Origin: an uncultured Haemophilus sp.
GTDB taxonomy: Bacteria; Pseudomonadota; Gammaproteobacteria; Enterobacterales; Pasteurellaceae
Direction of reading: 5' to 3'
NCBI GenBank assembly: GCA_959600045.1
Contig: CAUGKJ010000010.1
Coordinates: forward strand, 1-13,633
Length of the DNA: 13,633 bases
Translations under genes and position numbers: made by a program
The notes under the pieces: generated by a model
Told to the model about the DNA's origin: nothing
The model's database searches: none
What the model saw: only the letters and a program-made list of their open reading frames with translations
In this document: positions 6,483 to 13,633 of the stretch, piece after piece
How positions within the stretch are numbered: position 1 is the stretch's first letter
Layout of the letters: each line of letters begins with the position of its first letter

Positions 6483-8372
6483 ATGCCTGAACGTTCAGCA
6501 AACATCAGTACACACGATCCTTTCGGAAGTTTATTAGGTTATGCACCGGGTGGGATTGCGATTTATTCCTCAGATTATCATACAGCAGATGAGAAAGAGT
6601 ATCCGGATGATGCCGCCTTTCGCAGTTATTTAGGAAGAGAGTACATGGGCTATAAATGGCAGTGTGTGGAATTTGCGCGCCGTTATTTATATCTCAATCA
6701 TGGCATGGTGTTTACTGATGTAGGAATGGCTTACGAGATCTTTTCTCTGCGATTTTTACGTCAAGTGGTAAATGATGCCTTATTACCCTTACAAGCCTTT
6801 GCAAATGGTTGTAAACGTAAACCTGAAGCTGGCGCATTGTTGATTTGGCAAGAAGGTGGTGAATTTAAACATACGGGGCATGTGGCGATCATTACCGAGG
6901 TATTAGAAGATAAAATTCGCATCGCTGAGCAAAATGTGATTCACTCTCGCTTACCAAGCGGGCAGCAATGGACACGAGAACTTCCAATGACAGTTTCAGA
7001 AACGGGGTATTTTCTGCATGATACCTTTGATGATACCGAAATTTTAGGATGGATGATCCAAACAGAAGATACAGAATACAGCCTGCCGCAGCCAACACCA
7101 GAAAAAGAGAAGCTTGAAATTCATGCTGAACATATAGAAAACAATGGTCAGTTTGAGCATAAATGGCTGAATGAGAAAAATGAATTTGAAGCGGCATATG
7201 TGAAAGCCATGGGTGGGCACAAAGTCAGCCATTCGGATCAATATCGCTATTTTACGATGTCTGAAACAGCACAACATGAGTTAATTCGTGCAACCAATGA
7301 ATTGCATTTAATGTATTTGCATGCCACAGATAAAGTTTTAAAAGACGATAAGTTATTACAATATTTCAATATTCCTAAATTGCTTTGGCCTCGTTTACGA
7401 TTGTCTTGGCAAAATCGCCGTTACCAAACCATCACGGGACGTTTAGATTTCTGCATGGATAGTCGTGGATTGAAAGTGTATGAATACAATGCTGACTCAG
7501 CCTCTTGTCACGCTGAAGCTGGTGAGTTTATGAATCGATGGGCAATTCAGGGCGGATTGAAGATTGGTGATAATCCAGCTGATGGCTTACGTAATGCATT
7601 AGCGGATTGTTGGAAACACAGTGAAGCTACGCCGCTTGTTCATATTATGCAAGATCACGATGATGAGGAAGATTATCACGCATTATTTATGCGCAATGCA
7701 CTAGTTCAAGCAGGATTTCAAGCTAAAATTATTCATGGGACCGAGGGATTGCATTGGGATAGCCGTGGTCGTTTGATTGATGATGAAGATAACCAGGTCA
7801 AAACCGTATGGAAAACGTGGGCCTGGGAAACCATGTTGGAGCAACTTCGTGAAGATGCAACAGGTATGGAAGTGGCTCCACCAATTCGTACGGGATATCC
7901 AGAAGACAAAGTGCGGTTGATTGATGTATTACTTCGTCCAGAAGTTCTAGTTTATGAGCCACTGTGGACGGCTATTCCGAGTAATAAAGCGATCTTACCA
8001 GTGTTGTGGTCACTATTCCCAAACCATCGTTATCTACTCGAAGCAGGATTTGAATTGACGCCTGAGCTGATTAAAAATGGTTACGCACAAAAGCCAATTG
8101 CAGGTCGCCGTGGTGATAATGTGAAATTGATTGGTGAGTGTAAGTCGGTGCTTGATAGCAAAGATGGGCGTTTTGGTAAGCAGGAGAGTATCTACCAACA
8201 ACTTTGGTGTTTACCAAAAGTGGAAGACCAATATGTTCAGGTCTGTACTTTTACTGTGGGCGGTCATTATGGTGGTAGCTGTTTACGCTCAGACCCGAGT
8301 TTGGTCATCATGGGAAATAGCGATATGCAACCGTTAAGGGTATTATCTGATAAAGACTTCCTTAAAAAATAA
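6483..8372 (+). CDS. gsp: Bifunctional glutathionylspermidine amidase/synthetase
   Basis: Joins glutathione to spermidine with ATP, and also hydrolyses the product; in E. coli the conjugate takes part in thiol redox balance. The 629 residues align end to end with E. coli Gsp (619). The N-terminal CHAP amidase domain (about 20-195) carries Cys61 in KWQCVEFARR, His133 in HTGHVAII and Glu149 in AEQNVIHS, equivalent to E. coli Cys59, His131 and Glu147. The C-terminal ATP-grasp-like synthetase (about 205-625) has TGRLDF with Arg320 and Asp322, YEYNADSASCHAEAG with Glu334 and Asn336, VWKTWAWE, LLRPEVLVYEPLWT, ILPVLWSLFPNHRYLL, PIAGRRGDN and YGGSCLRSD. All recognisable catalytic residues are kept, so both activities are likely. 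AGGGAG 5 bases before the ATG sets the start. It is monocistronic, with a terminator on each side. The uptake sequence within it suggests it has resided here for long. Confidence 0.97.
   Translation: MPERSANISTHDPFGSLLGYAPGGIAIYSSDYHTADEKEYPDDAAFRSYLGREYMGYKWQCVEFARRYLYLNHGMVFTDVGMAYEIFSLRFLRQVVNDALLPLQAFANGCKRKPEAGALLIWQEGGEFKHTGHVAIITEVLEDKIRIAEQNVIHSRLPSGQQWTRELPMTVSETGYFLHDTFDDTEILGWMIQTEDTEYSLPQPTPEKEKLEIHAEHIENNGQFEHKWLNEKNEFEAAYVKAMGGHKVSHSDQYRYFTMSETAQHELIRATNELHLMYLHATDKVLKDDKLLQYFNIPKLLWPRLRLSWQNRRYQTITGRLDFCMDSRGLKVYEYNADSASCHAEAGEFMNRWAIQGGLKIGDNPADGLRNALADCWKHSEATPLVHIMQDHDDEEDYHALFMRNALVQAGFQAKIIHGTEGLHWDSRGRLIDDEDNQVKTVWKTWAWETMLEQLREDATGMEVAPPIRTGYPEDKVRLIDVLLRPEVLVYEPLWTAIPSNKAILPVLWSLFPNHRYLLEAGFELTPELIKNGYAQKPIAGRRGDNVKLIGECKSVLDSKDGRFGKQESIYQQLWCLPKVEDQYVQVCTFTVGGHYGGSCLRSDPSLVIMGNSDMQPLRVLSDKDFLKK
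7909..7917 (+). repeat. DNA uptake signal sequence in gsp
   Basis: A perfect core on the coding strand, read as Lys-Val-Arg (DKVRLID). It is the last perfect copy in the window; none follows in the remaining 5.7 kb. Confidence 0.9.
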
Positions 8373-8377
8373 AAATA

Positions 8378-8406
8378 AAATCGGCACTCAAAATGAGTGC
8401 CGATTT
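8378..8406. terminator. Bidirectional terminator between gsp and the nap operon
   Basis: A perfect 13-base inverted repeat (8378-8390 and 8394-8406, AAATCGGCACTCA and its complement) with a 3-base loop, A/T-rich on both sides. It serves the convergent gsp and napC ends. Confidence 0.92.
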
Positions 8407-8423
8407 ATTATTTTGCTATAAGA

Positions 8424-9062
8424 TTATTTAGCATCTTTGTTATCAGCAGGTTTTTCATTTGCTTTTAACATATCCGCAGGAATAAAGCTTTGTTGTACTT
8501 TTTCCATGTGTGGAAGGTTATGCGCAATACCTTTGTGACAATCGATACAGGTTTTGTTTTGTTCCTGTGCAAGTGCATGCATTTGTTGTGCCACAGTTTT
8601 TTGTTGAGTAAAGTCCATGTCATTGAAGTTATGGCAGTTACGGCACTCTTGTGAGTTATTCGCTTTCATACGCGCCCATTCGCGTTCAGCCATTTCTAAA
8701 CGATGTTTTTCGAATTTTTCTTTAGTATCGACTTTACCTGTAAAGTGAGCATAAACTTCAGTCGATGCCTGCATTTTACGAACCATTTTTGGAATGAATT
8801 CATGTGGAACGTGACAGTCTGAACAAATTGCTTTCACACCTGAACGGTTACTAAAGTGGATTGACGCTTGGTACTCAGGTACAACGTCATTAGTATGACA
8901 GTCTGAACAGAATTGCTCTGTATTAGTTGTCGCCATTCCAGCATTAAACAGGTTAGTGCCAACGATAGTACCAATGATAGTTAATAAAATAACCCCACCA
9001 ATTGCCATTTTGCTCGGAGAGCGTAACCAACGGCAAACTTTCTGAATGCTTGATTTAATCAT
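8424..9062 (-). CDS. napC: Membrane-anchored tetraheme c-type cytochrome NapC
   Basis: A quinol dehydrogenase of the NapC/NirT family that takes electrons from the quinol pool and passes them to the periplasmic NapAB nitrate reductase. The 212-residue protein has one N-terminal membrane anchor (about 20-40), uncleaved, with the rest in the periplasm. Four CxxCH heme sites are present at 52-56 (CSDCH), 80-84 (CSDCH), 140-144 (CRNCH) and 172-176 (CIDCH). The MATTNTEQFCSDCH and SGVKAICSDCHVPHEF stretches are typical of the family. Length is slightly above E. coli NapC (200), with a Lys/Asp-rich tail. AAGGAG stands before the ATG, 11 bases after napB. It is the last gene of the operon and ends at the hairpin 8378-8406. 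Heme attachment would need the ccm system, not in this window. Confidence 0.97.
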   Translation of the reverse strand: MIKSSIQKVCRWLRSPSKMAIGGVILLTIIGTIVGTNLFNAGMATTNTEQFCSDCHTNDVVPEYQASIHFSNRSGVKAICSDCHVPHEFIPKMVRKMQASTEVYAHFTGKVDTKEKFEKHRLEMAEREWARMKANNSQECRNCHNFNDMDFTQQKTVAQQMHALAQEQNKTCIDCHKGIAHNLPHMEKVQQSFIPADMLKANEKPADNKDAK

Positions 9063-9073
9063 GGTTTAGCTCC

Positions 9074-9502
9074 TTATTTACCTTGCATTTGACGAATAGT
9101 TTCAAATTTATTTTGAATAATTGGATTCACGTCAGTTTGTTGAACGTGGCATTGTAAACAGAAATAACGACGTGGCGAAGTGCCTTCTGTTTTTTGTCCA
9201 TCACGTGTTAAGAAATGGCTTTCAGGTACGCGAGGTGCACCCGTTGTCGGTGCCACATCCGGAGAGTGACAGCCTAAACATTGATTCGCATTTTTAGTCA
9301 CTTGTAAACCACGAATGCTGTGTGGAACAAGTGGTGGTTGGTGAGGGAAGGTTACAGGAATATTACCAACATCTTTATAAGGATTCGTAAATGCTGGTGC
9401 AATACTTTCTGCTGTTTTATCAATGCTGTTTGCAACTTGCGGCGCATCGGCAAATGCCAATCCACTACATAAAGCCAGCATGAAAATAAATGATTTTTTC
9501 AT
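9074..9502 (-). CDS. napB: Periplasmic nitrate reductase small subunit, diheme cytochrome c NapB
   Basis: Receives electrons from NapC and passes them to NapA in the periplasm. I chose the ATG at 9502 (142 residues): GGAG lies 8 bases before it, and the protein then starts with a clean Sec signal peptide, MKKSFIFMLALCSGLAFA, cut before DAPQ. A GTG at 9511 would only add Met-Asp-Phe and overlaps the ribosome site. The mature part has two CxxCH heme sites, CLGCH (75-79) and CLQCH (115-119). His61 in PLVPHSIRG and His96 in PESHFLTRDG are the likely distal heme ligands. The layout and length agree with E. coli NapB (149). It lies 21 bases after napH and 11 before napC, so all are probably on one transcript. 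Confidence 0.96.
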   Translation of the reverse strand: MKKSFIFMLALCSGLAFADAPQVANSIDKTAESIAPAFTNPYKDVGNIPVTFPHQPPLVPHSIRGLQVTKNANQCLGCHSPDVAPTTGAPRVPESHFLTRDGQKTEGTSPRRYFCLQCHVQQTDVNPIIQNKFETIRQMQGK

Positions 9503-9523
9503 GAAATCCACTCCATTAAATAA

Positions 9524-10414
9524 TTAAATATTTTTAATTTTTATTTGTTTCTCAAAGCGAGAGCCAAATGTAAATACATTTTCTGCGCAAACGTCAATAC
9601 AGCGTCCACAAGTAATACAATCTTTTGCCAATATAATTTGGCTATCTTCAGGTCCACCGTGTAAAGGAAGTCTTAATACTTGCGGTTCTGGGCAAACATT
9701 ATAACAGTCCATACAACGGTCACAGCGATCGCGATCGACTACATTAATTTTTATCAGGCTTTTAGCACCAATGACACCATAGATTGCACCAATTGGACAA
9801 AGGTGACCACACCAGCCATGCTCAGCAACAAGTAAGTCAAATAAAAAGATGACTGTGACCAACCAAAGGGTTGCGCCTGTTCCAAAGACAAAGATGCGTC
9901 CAAGTGCTGCGACAGGATTTATCCACTCCCATAAGAGCGTACCCGTTATTGCACTACCAACTAAAATCACGGCTAAAATCACATAGCGAAGTTGACGTGA
10001 AATTTTTAATGATTGTCGAATACCTAATTTTCTACGTAACCAAGCTGCAGCATCAGTCACAATATTCATTGGGCAAACCCAACTACAAAAGGCTTTACTC
10101 GCAACAATGGCGTAGAATATGACAATCACTAAGGCACCAATAATCGTTGTGATTTCTGGTAGGTAACCTGTCACTAAACTTTCAGCGGTAATCAATGGAT
10201 CTGTCAATGGTACAGTATCCAAAAGCATGCTTGAGCTGTAATTGCCTTTTAGAATCCAAACTTGCCAAATCGGGCCGCTTAAGAACATTAAAATAATACT
10301 TAATTGACTGATTCGACGTAGAATTAAAAAGCGATAAGCATGCCACCAACCGAGTTTTTGGCGAGCTTCTAAGCCTGCATCTTTAGGCTTATTCGGGGTA
10401 TATTTTTCAGCCAT
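9524..10414 (-). CDS. napH: Ferredoxin-type quinol dehydrogenase membrane subunit NapH
   Basis: With NapG forms a second route for electrons from quinol (mainly ubiquinol in E. coli) to NapAB. The 296-residue protein has four predicted membrane helices (about 32-50, 86-105, 143-163, 182-198). Two CxxxCP motifs at the cytoplasmic side are Cys110/114 (CSWVCP) and Cys202/206 (CGHLCP). Two [4Fe-4S] binding sites follow in the C-terminal domain, at Cys231/234/237/241 and Cys266/269/272/276. The N-terminus is cytoplasmic, with no signal peptide. Length is close to E. coli NapH (287). Its ATG overlaps the napG stop by one base (TAATG), with a G-rich ribosome site inside napG, which points to translational coupling of the two partner subunits. 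Confidence 0.96.
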   Translation of the reverse strand: MAEKYTPNKPKDAGLEARQKLGWWHAYRFLILRRISQLSIILMFLSGPIWQVWILKGNYSSSMLLDTVPLTDPLITAESLVTGYLPEITTIIGALVIVIFYAIVASKAFCSWVCPMNIVTDAAAWLRRKLGIRQSLKISRQLRYVILAVILVGSAITGTLLWEWINPVAALGRIFVFGTGATLWLVTVIFLFDLLVAEHGWCGHLCPIGAIYGVIGAKSLIKINVVDRDRCDRCMDCYNVCPEPQVLRLPLHGGPEDSQIILAKDCITCGRCIDVCAENVFTFGSRFEKQIKIKNI

Positions 10415-11319
10415 TATTTAACCCCCTTAATGTTTAAGTCCAGATTTGGGAATTGCTCTGCTTCCGGAACTGTTGTTGGATTTGGTACATAATCCATTGT
10501 TGCACGGTTTGGTGTTGCAACTTTTTGGTTCGGTTGAACTTGCATTGGCTGATAAACCGGCTCATGTGAGCCTTCCGGCATACGAGCATCCATTGCTGGA
10601 CGTAAGCCATCCGGATGTTGCTCCTCAATTAAGGATTTTCCGGCATTTTGTTTTTCTTTCCAGCCTAAGCGATAGTGGCGACCGAGTAGTCCTTTGGCGA
10701 TATCCATCGGTAAGACTTTAATTGCCGCTTCCTCTAACACACAAGCTTGTTCGCATTTACCACATCCGGTGCAAGCATCAGAGTGAACAGTTGGAATAAG
10801 CTTTGCATGAATCCCTGTACGATCATTGTGGATACGTTCAAGTGTAATCGCTTTATCTACTAATGGACAAACGCGGTAACACACATCACAACGCAACCCC
10901 TGCCAGTTAAGACAAGTTTCATGGTCTAGCAATACGGCTAACCCCATTCTCGCATCATTGATGTCTTTAAGTTCCTCACTTAATGCGCCACTTGGACAAG
11001 CATTCATACATGGAATATCCGGACACATTTCGCAAGGTTTATCCCGAGCGATAAAATAAGGCGTGCCCGCTTCCATTGGTGAAATCAGCGAAGCTAAATG
11101 CAACATATCATATGGACACGCTTGGACGCATTGTCCGCAACGGGTACAAGCTGCCAAGAAATCCTTTTCCGGTAAAGCACCAGGTGGACGCAAGGCGATT
11201 CCTTCTTTAGCTTTAGCTTGTTGTTGCTGTAAGCCAAGAATAATACCAACCCCACATACTCCGGCAGCCGTTCTTGTCACATTTTTTAAAAACTGACGAC
11301 GGTTAGGATCAAGTCTCAT
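10414..11319 (-). CDS. napG: Ferredoxin-type quinol dehydrogenase subunit NapG, with C-terminal extension
   Basis: Periplasmic iron-sulfur partner of NapH that relays electrons toward NapAB. The 301-residue precursor begins with a Tat signal: Arg7-Arg8 in NRRQFLK, a hydrophobic stretch to about 30, and likely cleavage near AKA (35-37). Four [4Fe-4S] cysteine sets follow: 58/61/64/68, 96/99/104/108, 136/144/147/151 and 183/186/189/193, in the same order and spacing as E. coli NapG. E. coli NapG ends at the position of [11 protein letters not shown] (about 229). Here 72 further residues follow, Pro-rich (11 Pro) and low in complexity, ending DLNIKGVK, of unknown role. AAAGGA is 8 bases before the ATG. 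It is separated from napA by 116 bases, the widest gap in the operon, and is coupled to napH. Confidence 0.96.
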   Translation of the reverse strand: MRLDPNRRQFLKNVTRTAAGVCGVGIILGLQQQQAKAKEGIALRPPGALPEKDFLAACTRCGQCVQACPYDMLHLASLISPMEAGTPYFIARDKPCEMCPDIPCMNACPSGALSEELKDINDARMGLAVLLDHETCLNWQGLRCDVCYRVCPLVDKAITLERIHNDRTGIHAKLIPTVHSDACTGCGKCEQACVLEEAAIKVLPMDIAKGLLGRHYRLGWKEKQNAGKSLIEEQHPDGLRPAMDARMPEGSHEPVYQPMQVQPNQKVATPNRATMDYVPNPTTVPEAEQFPNLDLNIKGVK

Positions 11320-11336
11320 CTGCGTTTCCTTTTATA

Positions 11337-11377
11337 AGCGGCCTGATTTTGTAAAAATGTTGCAAAATTTGACCGCT
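11337..11377 (-). other. Imperfect stem-loop in the napA-napG gap
   Basis: Arms 11337-11351 and 11363-11377: AGCGG pairs with CCGCT, and ATTTTG with CAAAAT, around a 4x4 internal loop and an 11-base apical loop. No T run follows on the minus strand and the napG ribosome site is left free, so a terminator is unlikely. A second, weaker hairpin (11393-11410) lies nearer napA. Together they could be an mRNA processing or stability element. I see no confident internal promoter in the gap. Confidence 0.5.
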
Positions 11378-11435
11378 CTTATTTTGAATTCCCTTCTCTG
11401 TAAAGAGAGGAGCGACTAGAAACAAAAGGAAAATC

Positions 11436-13633
11436 CTACGCTTTTTCCACTTTTACCGCACATTTTTTGAAGTCGGTTTCACCTGAAATTGGATCGGTTG
11501 CATCCAATGTTAATTTGTTCGCAAGCTGACCCGCATCAAAGAAGGTGGTGTAAATTAAGCCCTGAGGACATTTGTTACGACCACGGGTATCTAAGTAAGT
11601 GATCATTTCACCACGACGAGTGATTAACTTCACTTTATCTCCATGACGTAAGCCATATTTTTTTGCATCCGCTGGGTGCATCCAAACTAAGTTGTTCGGG
11701 AACGCACGGTGTAATTCAGGTACACGACGAGTCATGGTACCAGTATGCCAGTGCTCAAGTACACGACCAGTACATAACCATAATGGATATTCTTCATCCG
11801 GTGATTCTGCAGGTGCTTCATAAGGAACACCTAGAATAATCGCTTTTTTATCTGGATAGCCATAGAATGCGATATCTTCACCTGGTTTGACATACGGGTC
11901 AAAGCCTTCACGGTAACGCCATAAGGTTTCTTTACCGTCAACAACCGGCCAACGTAAACCACGTACTTGGTGATAAGTATCGAATGGTGCTAAGTCATGA
12001 CCATGACCACGACCGAAGTCAGCGTATTCTTCGAATAAACCTTTTTGTAGGTAGTAACCAAAGTGATCGGCTTCATCATTGATGTATCCCGGAACATCGG
12101 TTGGTACTTTATATTTGTTTACTTCACCATTTTCGTAAAGCACTTCATATAAAGTTTTGCCACGATATTCAGGCATTTGAGCTAATAACTCTTCACCCCA
12201 TACTTCATCCGTTTTGAAGTATTTAGCGAATTCAACAATTTGCCATAAGTCAGAACGAGACTCACCTGGGCCTTTCACTTGTTGACGCCATAATTGAGTA
12301 CGACGTTCAGCGTTACCGTAACCACCTTCTTTTTCTACCCACATACAAGTTGGAAGAATTAAGTCAGCTGCAACCGCAGAAACGGATGGGTAAGGGTCTG
12401 AAACAACGATAAAGTTCTCTGGGTTACGCCAACCAGGGAAAATTTCGTCATTGATATTCGGGCCACCTTGCATGTTGTTGGTGGACATTTGCCATAAGAA
12501 ATTTAGTTTACCGTCTTTTAAGGCACGGCTTTGTTGTACTGCTGGATAGCCTGGTACGGTTGGAATAGTGCCTTTTGGTAATTTCCATTTTTTCTCTGTA
12601 ATTTCAACGTGTTTCGGATTGGTTACTACCATGTCCGCAGGTAAACGGTGAACGAAAGTACCTACTTCACGCGCTGTACCACAAGCTGAAGGTTGACCAG
12701 TTAATGAGAACGGACCACAACCTGGTTTAGAAATTTTACCGGTTAATAAGTGTACGTTATAGATCATGTGGTTAACCCATACACCACGAGTGTGTTGGTT
12801 AAAGCCCATTGTCCAGTAAGATACTAAGTTTTGTTCTGGATCGGCGTACATCTTCGCAAGAGTTTCAAGCTGATCTTTTGGTACACCAGAAATACGGTGT
12901 GCTTCATCTAATGTATAAGGTGCAACGATTTTCTTGAATTCTTCAAAGTCAGAATCGTGCATTTTACCTGCAGTTTTACGGTTTTTCGCTGCAACTTCAA
13001 GTGGGTGTTCTGGACGTAAACCATAACCGATATCAGTTTCACCACGTTTGAATTTAGTGTGTTTATTAACGAAGTCCCAGTTTACTTTATCGTTTTGGAT
13101 AATGTAGTTAGCGATATAGTTAAGAATTGCAAGGTCTGAATGTGGATTAAACACGATAGGCACATCAGCTAATTCAAACGAACGGTGTTCGAATGTTGAC
13201 ATAACCACCACTTTCACATTATCAGAAGAAAGACGACGGTCAGAAATACGAGACCATAAAATTGGGTGCATTTCCGCCATGTTTGAACCCCAAAGCACAA
13301 ACGCATCAGTTTTTTCGATATCGTTATAGCAACCCATAGGTTCATCCATACCAAATGTACGCATAAACGCAACCGCTGCAGACGCCATACAGTGACGAGC
13401 ATTCGGGTCGATAGTATTAGAACGGAAACCAGCTTTCCAAAGTTTTACTTTTGCATAGCCTTCATAGATGGTGGTTTGACCGGAAGAGAACATCCCTACA
13501 GCATTTGGTTCTTTTTTCTTCAGGATATCTTTGATTTTTTCCGCCATGATAGTGAAAGCTTGATCCCAAGAAATCGGTGTAAAGTCACCTTCTTTATGGA
13601 ATTTACCATCTTTCATACGTAATAACGGAGTTT
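11436..13633 (-). CDS. napA: Periplasmic nitrate reductase catalytic subunit NapA (5' end outside the window)
   Basis: Molybdopterin enzyme that reduces nitrate to nitrite in the periplasm with electrons from NapB. The reading frame stays open to the right edge (TPLLR precedes [10 protein letters not shown]), so that internal Met at 13616 is not the start. About 731 codons are present; E. coli NapA has 828, so roughly 100 residues, with the Tat signal and the N-terminal [4Fe-4S] site, are missing. [12 protein letters not shown] carries the Cys that ligates molybdenum (codon 13391-13389). Other family stretches are [85 protein letters not shown] and, near the C-terminus, [15 protein letters not shown] and [15 protein letters not shown] of the MoCo dinucleotide-binding domain. 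The frame is clean to the TAG at 11436. napF and napD probably lie upstream. Confidence 0.97.
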   Translation of the reverse strand, partial: TPLLRMKDGKFHKEGDFTPISWDQAFTIMAEKIKDILKKKEPNAVGMFSSGQTTIYEGYAKVKLWKAGFRSNTIDPNARHCMASAAVAFMRTFGMDEPMGCYNDIEKTDAFVLWGSNMAEMHPILWSRISDRRLSSDNVKVVVMSTFEHRSFELADVPIVFNPHSDLAILNYIANYIIQNDKVNWDFVNKHTKFKRGETDIGYGLRPEHPLEVAAKNRKTAGKMHDSDFEEFKKIVAPYTLDEAHRISGVPKDQLETLAKMYADPEQNLVSYWTMGFNQHTRGVWVNHMIYNVHLLTGKISKPGCGPFSLTGQPSACGTAREVGTFVHRLPADMVVTNPKHVEITEKKWKLPKGTIPTVPGYPAVQQSRALKDGKLNFLWQMSTNNMQGGPNINDEIFPGWRNPENFIVVSDPYPSVSAVAADLILPTCMWVEKEGGYGNAERRTQLWRQQVKGPGESRSDLWQIVEFAKYFKTDEVWGEELLAQMPEYRGKTLYEVLYENGEVNKYKVPTDVPGYINDEADHFGYYLQKGLFEEYADFGRGHGHDLAPFDTYHQVRGLRWPVVDGKETLWRYREGFDPYVKPGEDIAFYGYPDKKAIILGVPYEAPAESPDEEYPLWLCTGRVLEHWHTGTMTRRVPELHRAFPNNLVWMHPADAKKYGLRHGDKVKLITRRGEMITYLDTRGRNKCPQGLIYTTFFDAGQLANKLTLDATDPISGETDFKKCAVKVEKA

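Noticed and set aside
6892..7277. Minus-strand frames within gsp
   Set aside because: They lie wholly within a strongly conserved coding frame on the other strand and show no start signal.
9503..9511. GTG start for napB
   Set aside because: It overlaps the GGAG site and would place Met-Asp-Phe before a perfect signal peptide that starts at the ATG at 9502.
1..13633. CRISPR array, insertion sequence, prophage, tRNA or toxin-antitoxin module
   Set aside because: No regular spaced repeats, no transposase or integrase frame, no cloverleaf, and no paired small frames were found on reading both strands. The only dispersed repeat is the uptake signal.

Overview
The window is ordinary chromosomal DNA from a member of the Pasteurellaceae, of the Haemophilus/Aggregatibacter type. 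It is AT-rich and holds ten perfect copies of the Hin-type DNA uptake signal (AAGTGCGGT or its complement). The protein sequences look like Haemophilus orthologues of E. coli proteins. I cannot name the species. I saw no transposase, phage gene, CRISPR array, tRNA or rRNA. No gap between genes exceeds 300 bases; the largest is about 170.

Left part (1-2068): a folA remnant on the minus strand, interrupted by an in-frame stop and cut by the window edge; then proB (glutamate 5-kinase) and a small acidic-tailed lipoprotein on the plus strand. The lipoprotein gene ends in a hairpin built from two inverted uptake sequences, which also faces the end of fklB.

Phospholipid part (2073-5089, minus strand): pssA and psd encode the two successive steps from CDP-diacylglycerol through phosphatidylserine to phosphatidylethanolamine. 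A terminator hairpin and a good psd promoter lie between them. fklB (FKBP22-type prolyl isomerase) follows psd after 23 bases and is probably co-transcribed. Divergent from pssA is yfiF, a TrmH/SpoU-family protein with an unusual cofactor-binding region and a long basic N-terminus.

Middle (6483-8372): a full-length bifunctional glutathionylspermidine amidase/synthetase, flanked by a terminator on each side.

Right part (8424-13633, minus strand): the periplasmic nitrate reductase operon in the order napA (5' end outside the window), napG, napH, napB, napC. NapC and NapGH are the two electron-input routes from the quinol pool; NapB and NapA form the periplasmic reductase. napF and napD would be expected just beyond the right edge.

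I did not find a convincing new biological system. The points most worth a second look are the broken folA, the Pasteurellaceae-type C-terminal extension of NapG, the structured napA-napG gap, and the absence of uptake sequences across the whole nap operon.
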